A stretch of 64,000 bases of DNA from JABFSS01 sp964497975 (GTDB taxonomy: Bacteria > Patescibacteriota > Gracilibacteria > Peribacterales > Peribacteraceae). Location: NCBI GenBank assembly GCA_964497975.1, contig CAZCFO010000001.1, positions 124,001 to 188,000 of the forward strand, read 5' to 3'. Below the pieces are notes generated by a model. It saw nothing but the letters and a program-made list of their open reading frames with translations. It searched no databases and was not told where the DNA came from. A program made the translations under genes and the position numbers. Shown one piece after another: positions 60,030 to 64,000 of this stretch (its first letter is position 1; each line of letters begins with the position of its first letter).

Positions 60030-60131
60030 TTGCCACGTACGCCACCTCTTCACGGATGAAGGGGTGGCTCTATTGAAGCAGCAATCGCTCTGTTATCGAC
60101 ATTTAGCCTCTGGAGAAACATTGACATCTGA

Positions 60132-60159
60132 TTGACCCTAACGGCCTTTACGGTATACT
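60132..60159 (+). promoter_or_regulatory. Promoter (TTGACC-N16-TATACT) with a long structured leader
   Basis: -35 TTGACC (60132-60137), -10 TATACT (60154-60159). The leader of about 104 nt has hairpin GCAGG-TAGGTT-GCCTGC flanked by complementary purine (gaacggaaagaagg) and pyrimidine (cttctttctttcttc) arms, the latter ending just before ATG 60271; the fold could control access to the start. Confidence 0.6.
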
Positions 60160-60270
60160 TCTGGCAGCAATTCCTTCAGCTACGTGATCGATATCATCGA
60201 AGAACGGAAAGAAGGAAACAGCCCTCGCAGGTAGGTTGCCTGCAAATTATCTTCTTTCTTTCTTCTCTTT

Positions 60271-60561
60271 ATGGCTGATCAACAGATCACCTGCCGCGAT
60301 TGCGGCCAATCATTCGTGTTCACCGATGGTGAACAGGAGTTCTACGCGAGCAAGCAGCTCTCCGCACCCCAGCGGTGCAAGGACTGCCGCGCGGCCCGCA
60401 AGAACGAGCGAATGCAGGACCGCCAGATGCACGATGCCGTTTGCGGCAAGTGCGGCGCGCAGTGCCAGGTCCCCTTCAAGCCTCGCCCCGTCGAGGAGGG
60501 TGGCCGACCCGTTCTCTGCAAGGCGTGTTTCGACGCTGAGCGTCAGAACCGCATGGCGTAA
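60271..60561 (+). CDS. Zinc-ribbon protein with multiple CxxC motifs
   Basis: A 96-aa protein with four Cys pairs: TCRDCG, RCKDCR, VCGKCG and LCKACF. The first half (ITCRDCGQSFVFTDGEQEFY and SAPQRCKDCRAARK) is the CxxC-x20-30-CxxC zinc-ribbon common in candidate-phyla and other bacteria; the second half repeats the design with VPFKPRPVEEGGRPVLC. It probably binds two zinc ions. The role is unknown; basic residues would allow nucleic-acid contact. It has its own consensus-like promoter and long leader. Confidence 0.85.
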   Translation: MADQQITCRDCGQSFVFTDGEQEFYASKQLSAPQRCKDCRAARKNERMQDRQMHDAVCGKCGAQCQVPFKPRPVEEGGRPVLCKACFDAERQNRMA

Positions 60562-60562
60562 G

Positions 60563-60605
60563 CCCCTCGTACGCTCGCGCCTCCGGCTCGAGCTACTCGG
60601 GATCA
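60563..60605 (-). repeat. GAGTAGCTC palindromic repeat, copy 7
   Basis: Plus strand: CCCTCGTACGCTCGCGCC, loop TCC, GGCTCGAGCTACTCGGGATCA. It starts at the stop codon of the zinc-ribbon gene. Confidence 0.7.
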
Positions 60606-60632
60606 AGGAATGCTCACTGAGCTATCCAGAAG

Positions 60633-60657
60633 AACCCCCGAAAGGGGGTTTTTCTTT
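60633..60657 (+). terminator. Intrinsic terminator
   Basis: AACCCCC-GAAA-GGGGGTTTTTCTTT, terminating the zinc-ribbon transcript. Confidence 0.9.
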
Positions 60658-60664
60658 ATCCAAT

Positions 60665-60765
60665 GAAATTCAAAGTCCGAAACCCGAAACAATGTATTAA
60701 AAATAAAAATTTTAAAATTCAAATTTTGTCATTCAGTAATTGTTTCGGGTTTCGAGTTTTGTGCT
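60665..60765. repeat. Word-iterated hairpin, GTCCGAAAC/GTTTCGGAC family
   Basis: caaagtccgaaacccgaaac pairs with gtttcgggtttcgagttttg; the centre is AT-rich and self-complementary. Near copy of 20502-20597. Confidence 0.8.
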
Positions 60766-60778
60766 TTAGGGTAAATCC

Positions 60779-61582
60779 ATGAACGAAGGTTCAACCCGAT
60801 ATATTGAGCTCGATCTCCTCCGTACCCTCGCCATCCTCCTGATGGTCGTCTACCACGCCTGCTACGACCTGGAGATCTTCTACGGATGGAAACTGGGCAT
60901 GTTCAACCATTGGGGATGGACCGCACTGCAAGAAGGCACGGCGGGGCTCTTTCTGCTGCTCGTCGGCTGCAGCTTCGCGATTTCGTGGAATCGTCATCAG
61001 GCGAGACATCCTGATGAACCCTTCCCGTTCCGGTATCGGAAATATCTCCTGCGTGGCATGGGCGTGGTCGCCTGCGGCCTGCTCGTCTCCGCGGTGACGT
61101 ACGGGATGGATGCGGAGAGCTATGTGCGCTTCGGCATCCTGCATCTCATCGGAACGAGCATTCTGCTGCTTCCCTTCTTCGGCGGCATGAAGGAATGGAC
61201 AGCCGCGATCGGTCTTGCGATTGTGTGCCTCGGGATCGGACTGGGGATCGGGTCCTCTGTGACCGCGGAGACGTCGTTGCTGCTGCCACTGGGCGTGATG
61301 CCGCCGGACTTCTTCAGCGTCGATTACTTCCCGCTCATCCCCTGGTTCGGAATCGTGTTGATCGGATATGCAACGGGGTATTTTTGCTACGTTCGCCTCA
61401 CGCGGGACAGGAACTCCTTGGTTTCTTCGGTTTCTCACGCACGTCGAAGACGTGCGCTTGCGTGGCCCGGCCGCCACGCACTCGCAATCTATCTCGCGCA
61501 TCAGCCGATACTCCTTCTTCTACTCGCTCTCACGCAGGACATGGTCCTGTTCATCATGCGATCCCGCGGACTGGCGCCGTAG
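60779..61582 (+). CDS. DUF1624/heparan-alpha-glucosaminide N-acetyltransferase-like membrane protein
   Basis: A 267-aa polytopic protein. The start RYIELDLLRTLAILLMVVYH with the conserved Arg/Asp-Arg and His, YDLEIFYGWK, and GTAGLFLLLVGCSFAISWNR fit the DUF1624 branch of acyltransferase-3-like proteins, which transfer acetyl groups to surface sugars. About seven transmembrane helices. Residues about 212-226 (SLVSSVSHARRRRALA) are encoded by repeat-like sequence including a perfect palindrome (61438-61456), in a loop before the last helix. Confidence 0.8.
   Translation: MNEGSTRYIELDLLRTLAILLMVVYHACYDLEIFYGWKLGMFNHWGWTALQEGTAGLFLLLVGCSFAISWNRHQARHPDEPFPFRYRKYLLRGMGVVACGLLVSAVTYGMDAESYVRFGILHLIGTSILLLPFFGGMKEWTAAIGLAIVCLGIGLGIGSSVTAETSLLLPLGVMPPDFFSVDYFPLIPWFGIVLIGYATGYFCYVRLTRDRNSLVSSVSHARRRRALAWPGRHALAIYLAHQPILLLLLALTQDMVLFIMRSRGLAP
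61438..61456. repeat. Palindrome CGCACGTC-GAA-GACGTGCG inside a coding sequence
   Basis: A perfect 8-bp stem with GAA loop in the acyltransferase gene, preceded by tggtttcttcggttt, the word of the 35143-35219 hairpin. Confidence 0.65.
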
Positions 61583-61635
61583 GGAATGAGCAGAAAAATT
61601 GTCCCCCGCCCTAGCCCCAACCCCGACCCGGGCCC

Positions 61636-61641
61636 TATACT
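61636..61641 (+). promoter_or_regulatory. -10 box (TATACT), leaderless LCP gene
   Basis: TATACT is 7 nt before ATG 61649; this decides the start against an upstream in-frame codon at 61586. Confidence 0.6.
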
Positions 61642-61648
61642 CTTGCCG

Positions 61649-63265
61649 ATGACGTTCACCACTCGTCGCATCCGCGAGGAGAAGCCTTCGCGCTGGAAAG
61701 CTCTCGCCGCGAAAGCCGCTCCGTACGTGCTCCGTTTCGGAGGACTGTTCGTGGGGTTGTACGGCAAGTGGAAGATCCGGCACGAAGAGGAGGAAACGCA
61801 CGCGCACCGGGTCCGGATCCTCAAAAAGACCGCCGTGGTCCTCGCGTCGGTGCTCTTCGGCATGGTCATTCTCGCGGGAACGGTGAAGGCGCTGGTGGCG
61901 ATGCGGATTCTCACGATCCACAACTTCCTGTCGGTCGCGGGCTCCGAACTGCCCGCCGACGAGAACGGCTTCACCAACTTCCTGCTGCTGGGCGTGGGCG
62001 ACAAGACCCACGAGGGCGTCGATCTGACGGACACGATCATGATCGTGAGCCTGGACCCGTGGAAGACCCGCAGCGCGGTGATGCTCTCGCTGCCGCGCGA
62101 CCTCTACGTGCTGAAGACGGAGAATATGGGGCGGGGGCGCGTGAATGAGCTCTACCGGAACTACAAGATCAAACTCAAGCGCGACGGCATGACCGCGAGC
62201 GACGCATCCATCGGGGCGATGAAGGAACTCACCCGCGAACTCGGCAACCACCTGGGCATCACGCTCCACCACGTCATGAAGGTGGACTTCACGGCGTTCG
62301 TCGAGGGCGTGGACGCGCTCGGGGGCGTGGATATCGTCGTGCCGGAGGATATCGTCGACACGGAGTATCCGGGACCCGATTACAGCTTCCAGACGTTTGA
62401 AATCCGCCAGGGCCTCCAGCACCTGGACGGGGAAACCGCGCTCAAATACGCCCGCAGCCGCCATACGACGAGCGACTTCAGCCGCGCGGCACGCCAGCAG
62501 CAGCTGGTGCAGGCGCTGGCCGAAAAAGCGCGGACCATGGGCATCACCGACAGTCCCGGCACCATCACCTCGCTGCTCAAGATCCTCTCGGACCACGTGG
62601 AGACCACCATGACTTTCGCCGATATCCTGGGCGCCGCGCGCCTGGGCGAGCAGATCGAGCGGGCCAACGTCATCAGCCACACGCTGGGCATCGCGTCGGG
62701 CATCAACACCGGCATCGCGACGCCGGGCGGCTTTCTGTATCCGCCGCCGCGCGACCAGTTTGACGGCGCCTCCGTGCTGCTCCCCTTCTCCATCCCCGAG
62801 TCCCCCGTGACATGGAAGCAGATCCAGACGTTCCTGCGGTTCCTGACGATGAACCGCACGATCCTGCTGAGCAATCCCTCCATCCAGATTCTGAATGCCG
62901 GCGCCCCCACGGGCACGGCCCGGATTCTGGCGAGCGAACTGGTCCGCTACGGCCTTCCCGACGTCGAGACCGACAACGCCACGGAAGACCGCAAGAACCC
63001 GCTCAAGCTGCCCGCCACGGTCATCGTGCCGCTGACGCCGGAGGACCGCGCCCTGAGCGAGTTCTTCTCCACGCTGCTGCACCTGCCCACGGGACCCCTC
63101 CCGCCGGGCATCGACCCCCTCAAGCAACGCCAGGTGACCATCGTGCTGGGCATGGACTACGAGTATCGGCCCTTCCAGGATCTGATTCCTCTGCCGGTCA
63201 AAAAGCAGGAAGCCGCCAGTTCCCTCTCGCAGTCAACAGCGTCCTCTGCCCTCAACGGCCAATAG
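61649..63265 (+). CDS. LytR-CpsA-Psr (LCP) family glycopolymer transferase
   Basis: A 538-aa membrane-anchored phosphotransferase expected to attach polyprenyl-linked glycopolymers to the cell wall. A cytoplasmic basic N-terminus and one transmembrane helix (AVVLASVLFGMVILAGTVKAL) precede the LCP domain: FTNFLLLGVGDKT, DLTDTIMIVSLD, VMLSLPRDLYV, and the Arg-rich RSRHTTSDFSRAARQQQLV. A C-terminal LytR_C-like domain (SIQILNAGAPTGTARILASE) follows. The TATACT box 7 nt upstream sets the start. It supports a peptidoglycan cell wall with attached polymers. Confidence 0.93.
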   Translation: MTFTTRRIREEKPSRWKALAAKAAPYVLRFGGLFVGLYGKWKIRHEEEETHAHRVRILKKTAVVLASVLFGMVILAGTVKALVAMRILTIHNFLSVAGSELPADENGFTNFLLLGVGDKTHEGVDLTDTIMIVSLDPWKTRSAVMLSLPRDLYVLKTENMGRGRVNELYRNYKIKLKRDGMTASDASIGAMKELTRELGNHLGITLHHVMKVDFTAFVEGVDALGGVDIVVPEDIVDTEYPGPDYSFQTFEIRQGLQHLDGETALKYARSRHTTSDFSRAARQQQLVQALAEKARTMGITDSPGTITSLLKILSDHVETTMTFADILGAARLGEQIERANVISHTLGIASGINTGIATPGGFLYPPPRDQFDGASVLLPFSIPESPVTWKQIQTFLRFLTMNRTILLSNPSIQILNAGAPTGTARILASELVRYGLPDVETDNATEDRKNPLKLPATVIVPLTPEDRALSEFFSTLLHLPTGPLPPGIDPLKQRQVTIVLGMDYEYRPFQDLIPLPVKKQEAASSLSQSTASSALNGQ

Positions 63266-63325
63266 GAGGAAACCGGCCCCGCAGCCCTTCATGATTGGCG
63301 GTTCTTCCGTCATGATTCCTTCGTT

Positions 63326-64000
63326 ATGACCCCCCGGGACATCATCGCCGAAGCCTGGACTATCACGTGCCGCGAGAAATCGCTGCAGCGCTGGGGGTTT
63401 TTCACATCGTTCTTCGAAACGCTGTTCGCGCTCAAGCTCATCGGCTACCAGGCGTACTTCGGGTACGCGTATTTCATCGAGGGGAAGACTGTCGGCTTTT
63501 TCGACGACTTCATCTGGCTGCACGAGAAGGTCTCCATCGGGGTGTTCATTACCATAATCGCGATATTCTGCGTCCTTCTGGTGATCGAATGGTTTGTGCC
63601 GCACCTGGCGGAAGGCGCGATCATCGGATTGACGGCGAAGTCCCATCAGAAACAGGCGGTGACGGGCGGCCTGGTGCTCGCGCTCTTCAACTTCTTCCCG
63701 ATCTTCGCGATCCACGAGTTTCTGATCCTGGCCAGCCTCTCCATGGTCATCACGATCTGCTCCCTCATCCTGCGGTATATCCCCGGAGACGCAGCCTGGT
63801 TCCTCATCGGGGTCATTGTGTTCTTCTGGATCCTTTCCAACTTCCTCAAATTCCTCTTCAGCTTCGCGCAACCCGCCGTGGTGGTGGAGAAAGCCGGCAT
63901 CTTCGCCGCGATGGGCCAGAGCTACAAGCTGATCGTCAGCTACCTGGGCCAGGTGATGTTCCTGGTGATGCTGCTGATGGTCATTTCCATCCGTATTTTC
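63326..64000 (+). CDS. Polytopic membrane protein, 3' truncated by window edge
   Basis: 225 residues visible from ATG 63326 and open to the end. A basic/amphipathic start (DIIAEAWTITCREKSLQRWG) is followed by at least four hydrophobic helices (VFITIIAIFCVLLVIEWFV; AVTGGLVLALFNFFPIF; LILASLSMVITICSLIL; WFLIGVIVFFWILSNFL) and a conserved-looking loop FAQPAVVVEKAGIFAAMGQS. The pattern matches the DUF7847/glycerophosphoryl-like multi-pass proteins only loosely. It lies 60 nt after the LCP gene on the same strand. Confidence 0.65.
   Translation, partial: MTPRDIIAEAWTITCREKSLQRWGFFTSFFETLFALKLIGYQAYFGYAYFIEGKTVGFFDDFIWLHEKVSIGVFITIIAIFCVLLVIEWFVPHLAEGAIIGLTAKSHQKQAVTGGLVLALFNFFPIFAIHEFLILASLSMVITICSLILRYIPGDAAWFLIGVIVFFWILSNFLKFLFSFAQPAVVVEKAGIFAAMGQSYKLIVSYLGQVMFLVMLLMVISIRIF

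Overview
The window is a dense, high-GC (about 60%) bacterial chromosome segment. It looks like the Candidate Phyla Radiation (Patescibacteria), most likely Peregrinibacteria/Peribacteria; this is inference from gene content and style. Reasons: compact housekeeping proteins (237-aa HrcA, 427-aa Pgi, DnaX without a zinc module), many lineage-specific secreted proteins, an isolated TraD-like ATPase, and start codons placed directly behind a -10 box, implying leaderless mRNAs. TGA is used as a stop. There are no rRNA genes, CRISPR arrays or prophage modules.

Layout. 1-4.3 kb: alpha-glucan cluster (GT4 glycosyltransferase, GH57, GH15). 4.3-10.3 kb: secreted protein, YgjP-type metallopeptidase, Maf, TrpS, pseudouridine synthase, small unknowns. 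10.3-11.2 kb: tRNA-Val with degenerate tRNA-like copies, then a structured leader and a 53-aa protein with a Shine-Dalgarno site. 11.2-21 kb: ChbG/YdjC deacetylase, Dcd, DM13 lipoprotein, DsbA-like lipoprotein, DnaX, 5-formyl-THF cyclo-ligase, GlyA, DgkA. 21-23 kb: a structured-RNA candidate divergent from a sigma-factor-like gene split by a frameshift. 23-31 kb: TraD/VirD4-like ATPase, HrcA with a CIRCE-like operator, L31, GyrA, RsmI. 31-38 kb: M23 peptidase, RuvA, Pgi, thioredoxin, unknowns, tRNA-Ala. 38-39.4 kb: AT-rich insert carrying a dehydroquinate-synthase-like gene, bounded by tRNA-Ala and a partial copy of its 3' end. 40-42.3 kb: two tandem PurP-like ATP-grasp enzymes. 42.5-50 kb: envelope proteins including an 829-aa surface protein, tRNA-Cys, PfkB kinase, TPR protein. 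50-51 kb: Y1 (RAYT-type) transposase followed by a second copy of the structured RNA. 51-64 kb: SecF, amine oxidase, trigger factor, RelA/SpoT homologue, L10-L7/L12 with attenuator, zinc-ribbon protein, acyltransferase, LCP protein and a membrane protein running off the end.

The strongest unexplained signals lie between genes. (1) About 19 long imperfect hairpins occupy the gaps; each arm is built from a short iterated word (AAACGA, TGGAAAG, AATTACG, ATACGTA, AACCGA and others), and most sit just 3' of a gene. (2) Two homologous roughly 350-430 nt structured regions lie on opposite strands 29 kb apart. (3) Seven copies of a GAGTAGCTC/GAGCGTACGAG palindromic repeat and three GGGGC...GCCCC palindromes occur in a window that also encodes a RAYT transposase; two of the latter are inside the transposase gene. 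(4) Fragments of tRNA genes lie beside intact ones. (5) -10 boxes 6-9 nt before start codons are widespread.
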